Source of the DNA: CAYYMH01 sp964472785
GTDB taxonomy: Bacteria; Zhuqueibacterota; Zhuqueibacteria; Thermofontimicrobiales; Thermofontimicrobiaceae
DNA length: 64,000 bases
Direction: 5' to 3'
NCBI GenBank assembly: GCA_964472785.1
Contig: CAYYMH010000010.1
Span: 1-64,000, forward strand
A program made the position numbers and the translations under genes. Numbering within the stretch: position 1 is the stretch's first letter; each line of letters starts with the position of its first letter. Positions 23,737-32,629 of the stretch are shown in pieces. Under the pieces are notes generated by a model that saw only the letters and a program-made list of their open reading frames with translations, made no database searches and was not told the DNA's origin.

Positions 23737-26097
23737 TCAACTTAACGCCCCTTCTTCATTTCCGGCAATGATCGCAGCAATCCTCTCTTTGATTGCCTCC
23801 GCTGAAGTGACGCCTGAATTTATGACATAGCACGGTGCGATGCGGAATAATTTTTCGAAATAGCGTTTCTGCCGGTCGATGCGATCCAGCGATTTGATCA
23901 GCAGATGGGGATTGAAGAACGGCACGCTTTGAATGCTGCCGATATTTGTTTTTGAGCGTCCCTGTTCGAGGAATTTAACCGCTTCTTCGGAGGAAAATTT
24001 CTCAATCTCCGGTGCAATGGGATCGTTTCGGAACAGGACCACCCAATTCACCTTTGTACGTTTGACATGTTTGTCTGAACCGCCCATCCAGTAGGGATCC
24101 AACATGGCAATGGATTTTTTCGTAGCGGAAAAGCAATAGGGCGCTCCCTGATCGAGACGACAGTTATCTTCACTTTTACATTTTTCATTGGTGCAGTCAT
24201 CTTTGGAAGTGACCACATTTTCACACTTGCTTTTATCGAACAACGGAACCATCTGCGGGTATTTCTCGACGAAGTTGGTTTTTATCATAAATTTGCGTTC
24301 CATGGTGTCAGCCAATGCTTCGTTGCCAAAATAACGCATGAAAATGGTGTCGTTGGAATGAAGCTTGGCATCTGGTCGTTTCAGCAGTTCCGCAAATTGA
24401 GTCATTTTTCCGGTGCCGGGTGATCCCATAAATAGCATTCCCCTGCCGTTAATATCCAGCGATTGACCGCGCACCATGTGCAGATCGTGCAATCCGCCGG
24501 CGATATCAGCCACCATTCCCAAAACCAGACTGCGAAGCTGCGGATAATAAGCAGATTTAAAATAAAACGCCGAGCGAGTGTCCGGATTATAAAACGCCCG
24601 CGGTTCTCTGCCGGTAATCCAATTAACAGCGTAAACGATAGCATGCGGTTCCAATTCGGTTTCCAGTTGTGCCGGATAGAAATTTTCCATCCAGAAATCG
24701 TACAGATGCGGACTGTTTGTTCGTAACTGCACAATGATACCGGCGATGTTGACGTTCCATTCATAATATCCTTCAAATGTCATGAAGGCTTCGGATTCCG
24801 CGACAAGCGCCTCGCGCATTTCCGTGCTGATGCTCGGTTCTACCGGCACATCTTCTTTGCGTTTAGTCACGGTATTGTTGAGCGGCTTTTTGGTCGATTT
24901 TTTGACCGGCGTCAACTGTGCCATTGCATCCGAAACCCGTTCCATGGCTTTTTCCAGATTTTCCATTGAATTGGCGTAGGAGAACCGGATAAAATTATCC
25001 GCGCCAAAAGCGTCACCGGGAACGAGTGCGACTTTGGCGTGCTTTAACAAATAATAAGCCAACCCGTGGGAATTACGGATTCTGTTTCCTTCATACGCCA
25101 TATCGTAATAGGCGGAAAAGTTGGGAAACAGATAAAAGGCGCCCTGAGATTTATAGCAGGAAACTTTGGGAATTTGAGTCAATTTGTGATGCAAATAATT
25201 GCGGCGGCGCTGAAATTCGTAAATCATTTTATTAATTTCAACCTGCGAACCACCAAACGCTTCCACGCTTGCCATTTGGGAAATACTGCACGCATTGGAT
25301 GTGCTGTGGCTTTGCACCTTTCCGATGGCAGCGATGATTTCCTTGGGACCGGCAGCGTATCCGATCCGCCAGCCTGTCATGGCGTAAGATTTGGAAACAC
25401 CGTTGATGATGACCGATTGATTCTTAACTTTTTCTCCCAGACTTGCAACGCTGAAAAAACGAAATCCATCGTAAACCAATTTGCTATAAATTTCATCAGA
25501 AATGATCACCAGTCCTTCATCAACGGCAATATCAGCTAATTCCTCTAACTCTTCTCTGGAATAAATTGATCCGGTGGGATTCGATGGATTGCATAGAATC
25601 AGCGCTTTGGTATTTGAGTTGATAGCTCGGCTGAAGTCCTTTGGCGTGAGTTTAAAACCATTTTCTTCACGGGTCGGCACAATTACCGGTGAACCTTTTG
25701 CCAGTTTCACCATTTGCGGATAGGACACCCAATACGGCGCCGGAATAATCGCCTCTTCCCCATCATTGAGTATTGCCATGCACACATTGTAAAGACTGTG
25801 CTTGGCGCCGTTGGAGACAATAATTTCTTCCGGCTTGTATTCGATTGCATAATCGTCTTTGAGACGCTGAATGATTTTTTGTTTCAGTTGGGGAATGCCG
25901 GCGTTAGGCGTGTACTTAGTAAAATTTTCATCAATCGCTTTTTTCGCGGCCTGTTTGATGTTTTCCGGCGTAAAAAAATCTGGTTCACCCACGCTCAAAT
26001 CAAGCACATCAATCCCTTCAGCCCGCATTTGCTGTGCTTTGGCATTGATACGCAAGGTTGGTGAGAATCCGATTTGCTGTATTCTATCTGAAAGCAT
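23737..26097 (-). CDS. Fusion: class I/II aminotransferase (aspartate type) + PEPCK-like P-loop domain
   Basis: 786 residues. Residues 1-~393 are a complete class I aminotransferase of the aspartate type: LDLSVGEPDFFTPENI, NAGIPQLKQKI, LCNPSNPTGSIYSREEL, PLP lysine in INGVSKSYAMTGWRIGY, and substrate Arg in NFIRFSYANS. A Pro/Thr/Lys linker (~394-425) leads to a ~360-residue domain resembling the PEPCK at 34678: LHDLHMVRG (metal-type His), P-loop MGSPGTGKMTQ, SNDTIFMRYF and KFMIKTNF. Oddities: Met replaces the Walker Ser/Thr, the GEDKKGF lysine of PEPCK is missing, and a Cys-rich insert (KCENV..DDCTNEKC..DNC..YC) follows. It might couple aspartate transamination to oxaloacetate chemistry, or be a kinase or sensor. 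It follows flotillin by 51 bases. Confidence 0.85.
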   Translation of the reverse strand: MLSDRIQQIGFSPTLRINAKAQQMRAEGIDVLDLSVGEPDFFTPENIKQAAKKAIDENFTKYTPNAGIPQLKQKIIQRLKDDYAIEYKPEEIIVSNGAKHSLYNVCMAILNDGEEAIIPAPYWVSYPQMVKLAKGSPVIVPTREENGFKLTPKDFSRAINSNTKALILCNPSNPTGSIYSREELEELADIAVDEGLVIISDEIYSKLVYDGFRFFSVASLGEKVKNQSVIINGVSKSYAMTGWRIGYAAGPKEIIAAIGKVQSHSTSNACSISQMASVEAFGGSQVEINKMIYEFQRRRNYLHHKLTQIPKVSCYKSQGAFYLFPNFSAYYDMAYEGNRIRNSHGLAYYLLKHAKVALVPGDAFGADNFIRFSYANSMENLEKAMERVSDAMAQLTPVKKSTKKPLNNTVTKRKEDVPVEPSISTEMREALVAESEAFMTFEGYYEWNVNIAGIIVQLRTNSPHLYDFWMENFYPAQLETELEPHAIVYAVNWITGREPRAFYNPDTRSAFYFKSAYYPQLRSLVLGMVADIAGGLHDLHMVRGQSLDINGRGMLFMGSPGTGKMTQFAELLKRPDAKLHSNDTIFMRYFGNEALADTMERKFMIKTNFVEKYPQMVPLFDKSKCENVVTSKDDCTNEKCKSEDNCRLDQGAPYCFSATKKSIAMLDPYWMGGSDKHVKRTKVNWVVLFRNDPIAPEIEKFSSEEAVKFLEQGRSKTNIGSIQSVPFFNPHLLIKSLDRIDRQKRYFEKLFRIAPCYVINSGVTSAEAIKERIAAIIAGNEEGALS

Positions 26098-26148
26098 ACG
26101 TCGATTATCTCTATTTTAATTATCTTTTGTTTAATCTCAGCAATTTAG

Positions 26149-27579
26149 CTATTTGCTCTTTTTCTGCTCTTTCTCTTCAGCTTTTTTTTGCCCGGGCAAA
26201 TTTTCAAGTAATTTAATTAAATCAACACCGCTCAACGATTCGACAACAGTTGGGAGTTGCGCTAAAATTTGAGCAACCTGAGCCGTAATTTTCGAGGGGC
26301 CGTTATCATCGCTGCCACCAACCATCACGATTTTGTCTATTTTGGTCAACGGCTCGGAAATGGCTCGCGCCAGCTCGGGAAGTTTATCGATGATCATTTT
26401 GTAAATCATCGCTTCATTGTAGTCTTTCCAGGATTCGGCTTTCTTTTTCATGGCTTCAGCTTCGGCATCTCCCATCGCACGAATGTGTTCGGCTTCGGCT
26501 GCCCCTTCCATTTTTTTGGCTTCGATGTTGGCTTTGGTCTCTTCTTCGATCCGGTAGCGCTCTGCTTCGGCTTCTGCTTTTACCTGATATTTTTTCGCAT
26601 CAGCGGCTTTTTTCACTGAAGCATCCAGTTCCTTTTCTTTGCGCAGGATTTCCATCTCTTCAATTTTAATGGACTGCTCCTTCTCGATCAGCTTGATCTG
26701 ACCTTCTTCTTTTTTAATCTCTTGAGCGATCTTGTTTTTCTCCAACTCATAAGACAGGTCGGATATGGCACGCTTGCGATTGATGTCAGCCTGATACTGT
26801 GACCGTTGGGATTCAAAATCGCGGTTTGCTTTGGAAATTTCCGCTTCGGCTTTGAGCCGGGCAACATCGCCATCTTTGCGGGCTTGAGCAGATTTGATGG
26901 AGGCTTCTTTGTCTGTTTCTGCTTGAGCGATAGTGGCATCTTTTTTCACCTGAGCGATTCTCGGTTGTCCCAGAGCAGCTAAATACCCTTGCGTGTCGCT
27001 GATATCTTTTAAGGCAAACGATAATACCTCAAGACCCATTCGCTCGAAATCTTTCTTTGAGTTGGTGATAATTTTTTCAGCAAATTGATCCCGGTTCTGG
27101 TAAATTTCTTCCACCGTCATCGCGCCGATAACAGCTCGAACGTACCCTTCCAACACGCTGTAGGACACTTCTTTGATACCATCGGAGCCGGTTCTGAGGA
27201 ATTGTTCAGCAGCACGGCGGACCATGTGATCCTCACTGTTAATTTTGACCTGAGCTGCCGCTTCGGCGATGATATTCACGCCCTGCGCTGTAATGACTTC
27301 CGGTGTTTTCAGGGTCAAGGTGTACACTTCGAGCGGCAATACCTGAACATCTTCAATAAACGGCTTGATAAATGTACCGCCACCAATACTCATGCGGTAA
27401 CCAATTTTTCGCACCGTTCCGTCGGGATCCGTCACTTTCCGCATGCGTCCCCCGGAAATAATCAGTACCTCATTGGGACCGACTTTTCTGTATTGTTTTG
27501 CTAATACCAAAATTATCAACGCAATGGCGACCACGACAGCGCCGATAATGATAATTAAATTGATTGTTGAAATATCCAT
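26149..27579 (-). CDS. Flotillin-like SPFH-domain membrane protein
   Basis: 476 residues, GGAGG before the ATG. One N-terminal membrane helix (~5-27, LIIIIGAVVVAIALIILVLA) is followed by an SPFH/band-7 domain (~30-210; NEVLIISGG, VNIIAEAAAQVKI, YVRAVIGAMTVEEIYQNRDQF). A long Ala/Glu/Lys coiled coil (~215-390) has repeated EAE/KAE heptads, as in FloT/YuaG. The Gly/Leu-rich C-terminal part ends in a charged tail. Flotillins form large inner-membrane scaffolds. It lies between the sodium symporter and the aminotransferase-PEPCK-like gene, all in the same direction with gaps of 220 and 51 bases, so it may scaffold one of these products. Confidence 0.92.
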   Translation of the reverse strand: MDISTINLIIIIGAVVVAIALIILVLAKQYRKVGPNEVLIISGGRMRKVTDPDGTVRKIGYRMSIGGGTFIKPFIEDVQVLPLEVYTLTLKTPEVITAQGVNIIAEAAAQVKINSEDHMVRRAAEQFLRTGSDGIKEVSYSVLEGYVRAVIGAMTVEEIYQNRDQFAEKIITNSKKDFERMGLEVLSFALKDISDTQGYLAALGQPRIAQVKKDATIAQAETDKEASIKSAQARKDGDVARLKAEAEISKANRDFESQRSQYQADINRKRAISDLSYELEKNKIAQEIKKEEGQIKLIEKEQSIKIEEMEILRKEKELDASVKKAADAKKYQVKAEAEAERYRIEEETKANIEAKKMEGAAEAEHIRAMGDAEAEAMKKKAESWKDYNEAMIYKMIIDKLPELARAISEPLTKIDKIVMVGGSDDNGPSKITAQVAQILAQLPTVVESLSGVDLIKLLENLPGQKKAEEKEQKKSK

Positions 27580-27799
27580 TCCAACCTCCTTGCTGCTCTG
27601 AAAAATGGTTTACGATTAAATCATAAAGATGAAGTTATTCTGTCCAAATGGACTGCTAATATAGATAAATTTAATCATTTTTGCAACTAATTTTTTTAAT
27701 TCTGCCAAATTTCTTTTTGCAAAATTAGTCAATTTGCTCGAGCTTCAATATTTAATTATCAGAAATATTGAAACACATTACTTTTGTTTTAATCTTTGA

Positions 27800-29242
27800 T
27801 TAATCTTCAAAATAATTATTATCATTAAGTAATGTTGAATCGGTTGTCAGCAATGACACCAAAACAAAGATTACCCCAGACAAGCATATTCCGTAAAAAC
27901 TGGGATCAAGTCCGAACGGCAATTCAACCTTTGTAATCAGTAATATGAGTGTCACCCCTCCTCCGATTAACATACTCCAGAATGCAGCAACAGAGGTTGA
28001 TTTTTTCCAGAAATAAGCGCCCACTGTGGGAATAAATAAACCAGCAACCATAAAAGCGTAAGCATAGAGAATGGCGTCCAGAACGGTTTTAAATGAAGCT
28101 GCAATTACGATGGCAATAACGCCGATAATGAGGGTCACAATCTGGGAATAACGAATCAGGTATTTTGATTGATTTTTGTTCAGAAATTTTTTTTCAATAA
28201 TGTCATTTAAGAAATTACCGGAAGATGCCATCAAACAACTATCCGCTGTGGACATAATGGCAGAGAAATAAGCAGCCACAACAATGCCTGTTAAACCAAT
28301 CGGAAGCACATCTTTGATCAGCAATGGAAGTCCCATCTCTGCTTCGACATTGGGGAACATCACTCTGGAGCACATTCCCAAAAATACGCCCATAAATGCC
28401 ATGATCGGATATTCGAACAAACCGGCAATAAACCAGGCTTTTTTAGCATCCTTTTCATCTTTGCAGGCATACATGCGCTGATAAAGGGTCATGCCCACCA
28501 ACCAGATGGGAATAATCGTTACCATCCAGTTGATGAATTGGACAACTGAGATATTGTTTAATGTGAAAAAGTTTGAGGGTAAGCTTGCTTTCAGTGCTTG
28601 AAAACCACCGATTTCTCTGATTGAAAACGGAATCGCAAAACCAATTAAACCGATGAGCAAAATCGTCCATTGCACAGAATCAGTAAAAATGACCGCTTTT
28701 AATCCGCCTAATACTGTGTAAATAATTATGATGAAAGCAATTACATAAAGTGAAAACTCGAGCGGTTCCATTCCAAACGGCGTTTTCTTGATCACAGTTG
28801 CAGCCGCCAATTTTGCACCGGCTAAAACCTGTCCGCCTGTAAATCCCAAATACCCGATGCCGGAAATGAGAGAAGCGATTATCGCGACTTTTTCATTATA
28901 GCGGTATCTCAAAAAATCCGGATACGTCATCATCGAGTGTTTTTGATCAATTTTTTTAATTTTGGGAATGATGAGCACGGCAGACAGCCAGGCACCAACT
29001 AATCCGGTAAATAATAGCCAACTTCCTGACAATCCCATTAAATAGCCCAAACCTCCCAAACCGATGGAAAAGCCGCCGCCAACATCTGTGGCGACAATCG
29101 ATATCCCGACATGAGTAGGTGAAATTGACCGACTGCCCACGTAATAATCTTCAGCATCCTTATTCTTGCGGAAAAAATAGAAACCGATTCCGAGTACTGC
29201 CAACATGTACGTTCCGAACAGGAAATAGTCGAATAAATGCAT
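27800..29242 (-). CDS. Sodium:solute symporter (SSS family)
   Basis: 480 residues with about 13 transmembrane helices. The SSS signature regions are clear: DAEDYYVGSRSISPTHVGISIVATDVGGG near the start, GGLKAVIFTDSVQWTILLIG, and the Na2-site helix AAYFSAIMSTADSCLMASSGNFLNDI. It imports a small organic solute with Na+. The family covers proline, pantothenate, sugars and others; the substrate is not readable here, although proline would fit the P5C dehydrogenase at 4397. A large stem-loop terminator lies ~40 bases before its start. Confidence 0.93.
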   Translation of the reverse strand: MHLFDYFLFGTYMLAVLGIGFYFFRKNKDAEDYYVGSRSISPTHVGISIVATDVGGGFSIGLGGLGYLMGLSGSWLLFTGLVGAWLSAVLIIPKIKKIDQKHSMMTYPDFLRYRYNEKVAIIASLISGIGYLGFTGGQVLAGAKLAAATVIKKTPFGMEPLEFSLYVIAFIIIIYTVLGGLKAVIFTDSVQWTILLIGLIGFAIPFSIREIGGFQALKASLPSNFFTLNNISVVQFINWMVTIIPIWLVGMTLYQRMYACKDEKDAKKAWFIAGLFEYPIMAFMGVFLGMCSRVMFPNVEAEMGLPLLIKDVLPIGLTGIVVAAYFSAIMSTADSCLMASSGNFLNDIIEKKFLNKNQSKYLIRYSQIVTLIIGVIAIVIAASFKTVLDAILYAYAFMVAGLFIPTVGAYFWKKSTSVAAFWSMLIGGGVTLILLITKVELPFGLDPSFYGICLSGVIFVLVSLLTTDSTLLNDNNYFED

Positions 29243-29282
29243 ACAAACTCCCCTTAATTTTAGAATTCCGAAGATGAATAAA

Positions 29283-29379
29283 ATATAAAAAAACCCGCTA
29301 TGTCAGAGTGATTCTCCAAAATTGAGATTCAATTTCTATCGAAGAAAATGATCCGTAACACACTCAGACATACCGGGTT
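29283..29379 (-). terminator. Long-stem terminator or attenuator upstream of the symporter gene
   Basis: 21-base arms at 29292-29312 and 29359-29379 pair at 19 positions (AACCCG.TATGTC.GAGTG). An inner hairpin AAATTGA/TCAATTT lies in the loop, and a TTTTTTT run follows on the minus strand. It ends the kamA-acetyltransferase transcript. Because it lies only ~40 bases before the symporter ATG, read-through control is possible. Confidence 0.75.
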
Positions 29380-29431
29380 AATGATTAACGTATTTTGATT
29401 TATTCTGGTAAAATATTATACAATTCACCTG

Positions 29432-29869
29432 CTAACTTGGCATCATCCGCAAATAAACGCTCTCCCACCCCATTTTTTTATAAAAGGATAAAGCGTCTTT
29501 GTTGTTTATCCCGACATGAAGCGCAATGCTTCCGTCGGTGAGTTCAGTAACAGTTTCAAGCAACAATCGGCCGACCCCCTTTCCTCTTGCTTTGGGTGAG
29601 GTCGCGATATAGGCAAGATGATATTTTGGTTGAAACCGATCAAAAGGAGCGCGGGTTACAACTGCTAACCCCAGTCTGTCCTTGCCATTTTTTGCTTCAA
29701 TGGCAAAGCCCTTCTTCGCGGAAGAATCAACAGCTTCTTCTGTTTCCGGTACCGGATCTGTGTATTCACCCATAAATTTTCGTACATCCCGGATGAATTC
29801 CTTTTTATCTTTCTCGTTTGAGATATTGGCATCTTGCACGACAACGCCATTTAATTTCTTATAAATCAT
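29432..29869 (-). CDS. GNAT-family N-acetyltransferase
   Basis: 145 residues. The acetyl-CoA motif A is PKYHLAYIATSPKARGKGVGRLLLETVTEL (Arg/Gln-x2-Gly-x-Gly/Ala form), followed by ALHVGINNKDALSFYKKMGW. Its ATG overlaps the lysine aminomutase stop as TAATG, so the two are translationally coupled. In the AblA/AblB pair a GNAT enzyme acetylates beta-lysine made by the aminomutase to the compatible solute N6-acetyl-beta-lysine. This protein could do that, although known AblB proteins are nearly twice as long, so the substrate is uncertain. Confidence 0.82.
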   Translation of the reverse strand: MIYKKLNGVVVQDANISNEKDKKEFIRDVRKFMGEYTDPVPETEEAVDSSAKKGFAIEAKNGKDRLGLAVVTRAPFDRFQPKYHLAYIATSPKARGKGVGRLLLETVTELTDGSIALHVGINNKDALSFYKKMGWESVYLRMMPS

Positions 29870-31038
29870 TATTCGTCAACTCCTTCCAACTTTTCTTTGA
29901 CATCTTCCGGGTAAAACTCAAACGGCTTAATCTCTTCAATTTCGTCTAAATTCGTTGGTTTTTGATCCACTCCGTCGATATAAGTTCTGTAATCACCGAA
30001 CGGCGTTTCAACAACAATTGAGCCGTTTCCATCTGAACTCAGATAATGGTACTCCATCGGGATTTTTCCGTATCCGCCTGGTATATCGAGAATATAATGC
30101 GGAATAGCGTAACCCGGAATTGATCCTCTTAATTCGCGCAGAATATTCATTCCGCGCCTGACACCGACACGGAAATGAGAAATACCCTGTGCCTTATCGA
30201 GTTGATGCAAATAATAGGGTTTGACACGAGCTTTAATCAACGCCCAGCTTAACTCCCGTTGTATCTCTGCCGAGTCATTAACTCCCTTTAACAGTACCGC
30301 CTGATTTAGCACAGGGATACCATTGTCGATCAATTTTGCTAAATGTTCGGCTGCAATGTCAGACACTTCTCTGGGATGATTAAAATGTGATACAATCCAC
30401 ATTGGCTGAAATTTTTTAAGTACGTCAACTAATTCATCCGTAATTCGATATGGATTCCAGACTGGCATCCGTGAATGGACGCGGATCGTCCAGATATGAT
30501 CCATTTCGTGGATGGCGCTCATAATGGAGTCGATCCGTTTATCGCTCAACATAAGTGGATCCCCGCCGGTAAAAATAACTTCGTGAATTTCCTTATGGTC
30601 AGCAATATATTCCAATGCTGTATCCATCTGTTTTTCAGTCAACTGAAATTCTTCTTTTCCGGCTAACCTTCTCCTGAAACAATGGCGACAATATCCGCCA
30701 CAATTCGGCGTCGGGTATAAAAGTATCCGGTCATCATAGCGATGAGTAATCGCCTTTTCCGGTTGGTTATTTAGCTCCGGATTGGTGTCGCCGATCGGAT
30801 CTGCTAACTCGCCTTTTTTAACCTTTAATTCTTTGATGTTTGGAATTGCCATTAATTTCAACGGATCTTTCGGATCTGTTTTATCAATTAAATTCAGGTA
30901 ATAGGGTGTGATTTTCATTCGAAATGTCGAGCACACCTTTTTCAATTGATTATATTCTTTTTTTGAGAAATCAAAATGCTCTCTGAGTTCTTCCAGCGTT
31001 CGAATCGCATTTTTTTCCTCTTCTAACCATTTTAACAT
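29869..31038 (-). CDS. kamA: Lysine 2,3-aminomutase family radical SAM enzyme
   Basis: 389 residues, GGAG six bases before the ATG. The radical SAM cluster motif is CGGYCRHCFRRR (Cys-x3-Cys-x2-Cys), followed by EVIFTGGDPLML and SRMPVWNPYRIT. Both acidic residues that hold the lysine side-chain amine in lysine aminomutase are present, in YYLHQLDKAQG and HYILDIPGGYGK; glutamate aminomutases have Lys and Asn there. It should isomerise L-lysine to L-beta-lysine with SAM and PLP. Coupling to the GNAT gene suggests osmolyte synthesis. No epmA-like gene is nearby that would point to EF-P modification. Confidence 0.88.
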   Translation of the reverse strand: MLKWLEEEKNAIRTLEELREHFDFSKKEYNQLKKVCSTFRMKITPYYLNLIDKTDPKDPLKLMAIPNIKELKVKKGELADPIGDTNPELNNQPEKAITHRYDDRILLYPTPNCGGYCRHCFRRRLAGKEEFQLTEKQMDTALEYIADHKEIHEVIFTGGDPLMLSDKRIDSIMSAIHEMDHIWTIRVHSRMPVWNPYRITDELVDVLKKFQPMWIVSHFNHPREVSDIAAEHLAKLIDNGIPVLNQAVLLKGVNDSAEIQRELSWALIKARVKPYYLHQLDKAQGISHFRVGVRRGMNILRELRGSIPGYAIPHYILDIPGGYGKIPMEYHYLSSDGNGSIVVETPFGDYRTYIDGVDQKPTNLDEIEEIKPFEFYPEDVKEKLEGVDE

Positions 31039-31589
31039 GTCTATCTCCTTGTATTTTTGAAATATACTTGTTTAAGTGCTTTTTTAATTTAAATAAAATT
31101 AATCGCTTCTTTAATAACTTTTTCTTTAATATCCAACAATCAGGCATGAAAATAGTGGAACGAACGAGTAAAAAAGAATTAGGGAAATCTTTTTTTGACA
31201 AATTTAGTTCGTTATAAAAAAACCTCGAATTTGATATCCCTGGCGAGATATCAATTTATCTCAATAAAATCACTTTGACAATTAATACTGCCATAATGTC
31301 TGATTTACGTGATGACTCTCATCTTCAAAACAGCCTAAATCTCCTTTAACTTTAGTGAAATTATCAATTTCTGCTTGTAGAGATAAATATTCTAATAATA
31401 ACCAAAAACATTTATTATAAATGATGCAAGAATTATTCCAAATATTGTATTATTTTGTTCCTGAATATAATATATATTAGCGATTCAGGTATCGGCAAAG
31501 GTAATATAATACATTATCCATTGATGACAATCCGCATGATGTTCGGCTTTTTCTTTACTTTCTTCACGAAATTTTTGCTTCCTTTCGGA
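31039..31589. other. 550-base AT-rich intergenic region upstream of kamA
   Basis: I see no coding sequence. It holds a perfect 8-bp inverted repeat TTGATATC-N8-GATATCAA (31231-31254), about 190 bases before the kamA start, which may be an operator. An 80-codon open frame on the plus strand at its right end overlaps the FKBP gene and has no ribosome site. Confidence 0.55.
31231..31254. repeat. Perfect 8-bp inverted repeat, possible operator
   Basis: TTGATATC (31231-31238) and GATATCAA (31247-31254) around CCTGGCGA. The G/C-rich centre stands out in very AT-rich DNA. Confidence 0.5.
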
Positions 31590-32054
31590 TTACTGTCTCC
31601 GAATTTCCATCAATTTCAGATCATATTCAATTTCTTTCCCAGCCAAAACATGGTTTGCATCAAGCGTTACTTTATCTCCGATGTCTTTAATTAAACGCGC
31701 TGTGATTTCTTTGCCATTGCGCAGCTTGATAACGAATTGATCACCTGTTTTTACATTATCTTTTAAATTCAGCTTGTTTTTATCAAATTCGAGGACATAT
31801 TTGTCGTTGTAGTTACCGTACGCCTTATTCGCTGGTAAAACTACTGTTTTAGATTCACCTTCCTGCATGCCAACAATATGGACTTCCAGGGATTTGTTTA
31901 CCTCATCATTGCCCAACATAAATTCTTTCGGTTCCCCGCCTTCTGTTGTCTCAACAATGCTTCCGTCATCTCTTGTTCGTTCTGTATAGTGCAACAAAAT
32001 CACATCTTTGAGTTTTGCTCTTTTTGGTTTAAAATCATTCGATGGCTTGACCAT
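31590..32054 (-). CDS. FKBP-type peptidyl-prolyl isomerase, SlyD-like
   Basis: 154 residues from the ATG at 32054, which has GGAG 8 bases upstream; a TTG eight codons earlier is possible. It shows the SlyD layout: a half FKBP domain (VILLHYTERTRDDGSIVETTEGGEPKEFMLG), KSLEVHIVGMQEGESKTVVLPANKAYGNYND, an insert-in-flap segment (~75-125) and a closing VTLDANHVLAGKEIEYDLKLMEI. It catalyses proline isomerisation and acts as a cytoplasmic folding chaperone. The His/Cys-rich metal tail of E. coli SlyD is absent. It is the third gene after the pseudo-receiver and zinc-ribbon genes on this strand. Confidence 0.9.
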   Translation of the reverse strand: MVKPSNDFKPKRAKLKDVILLHYTERTRDDGSIVETTEGGEPKEFMLGNDEVNKSLEVHIVGMQEGESKTVVLPANKAYGNYNDKYVLEFDKNKLNLKDNVKTGDQFVIKLRNGKEITARLIKDIGDKVTLDANHVLAGKEIEYDLKLMEIRRQ

Positions 32055-32192
32055 ATTCACAAACTCCAGTTCTCTCAATGCTTAAAACTAAAATTACCTT
32101 TCCATTCAACCGCAGAGAAACTGATGGAGCGCCACCCGTAAGCTCCCCAGTTCAATTTGTTTATTTGGTATTATCAACTATTCTGAAATCCA

Positions 32193-32606
32193 TTAAGTTA
32201 CATCATGAATCAAAATTCTTTCTCCGGATTTCTCAAATTTGACCACAATTTTATCAAATCTGCCAGTGCCTGTTTTTATCTTTTTTATTGTTCCTGTGTC
32301 GTCAAATTCAGGATGATAGACTATCTGTCCTTTTAAAAACTTTTTTTCCGGAGCGTATTCATGTACCGGCTTTTCGCTTTTTGATTTCCGTTTGATCTTA
32401 ACTTTGCCGTTATCGCTGACAATTTGTTTCGCCTTAATTCCGTATTCTTTTAACTCATCAGCACTAATGAGTGTGGACATTTTACATCTTTTGCATTTGA
32501 GCCAATAACTATCATCAGAAGGACCCTGCCGGGTGACCTCCATTTTTGTGGCTGTTTTGCAATAATCGCAATGGCACTCTAACTCTCTGATATTATATGC
32601 TTTCAT
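32193..32606 (-). CDS. Zinc-ribbon protein with C-terminal KOW/Tudor-like domain, unknown function
   Basis: 137 residues. The N-terminal Cys residues (ECHCDYCKTATKMEV and WLKCKRCKMSTLI) form a four-Cys zinc ribbon over ~10-45. A basic linker (~70-82, KVKIKRKSKSEKP) is followed by ~90-137, FLKGQIVYHPEFDDTGTIKKI...KIVVKFEKSGERILI, a small beta-barrel pattern seen in CarD/Tudor-like nucleic-acid or RNA-polymerase binding domains. A regulatory or RNA-related role is plausible but not shown. It follows the pseudo-receiver gene by 23 bases, so they are probably co-transcribed. Confidence 0.7.
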   Translation of the reverse strand: MKAYNIRELECHCDYCKTATKMEVTRQGPSDDSYWLKCKRCKMSTLISADELKEYGIKAKQIVSDNGKVKIKRKSKSEKPVHEYAPEKKFLKGQIVYHPEFDDTGTIKKIKTGTGRFDKIVVKFEKSGERILIHDVT

Positions 32607-32629
32607 CGTATAGTTCTCTTTTTGTTCTC

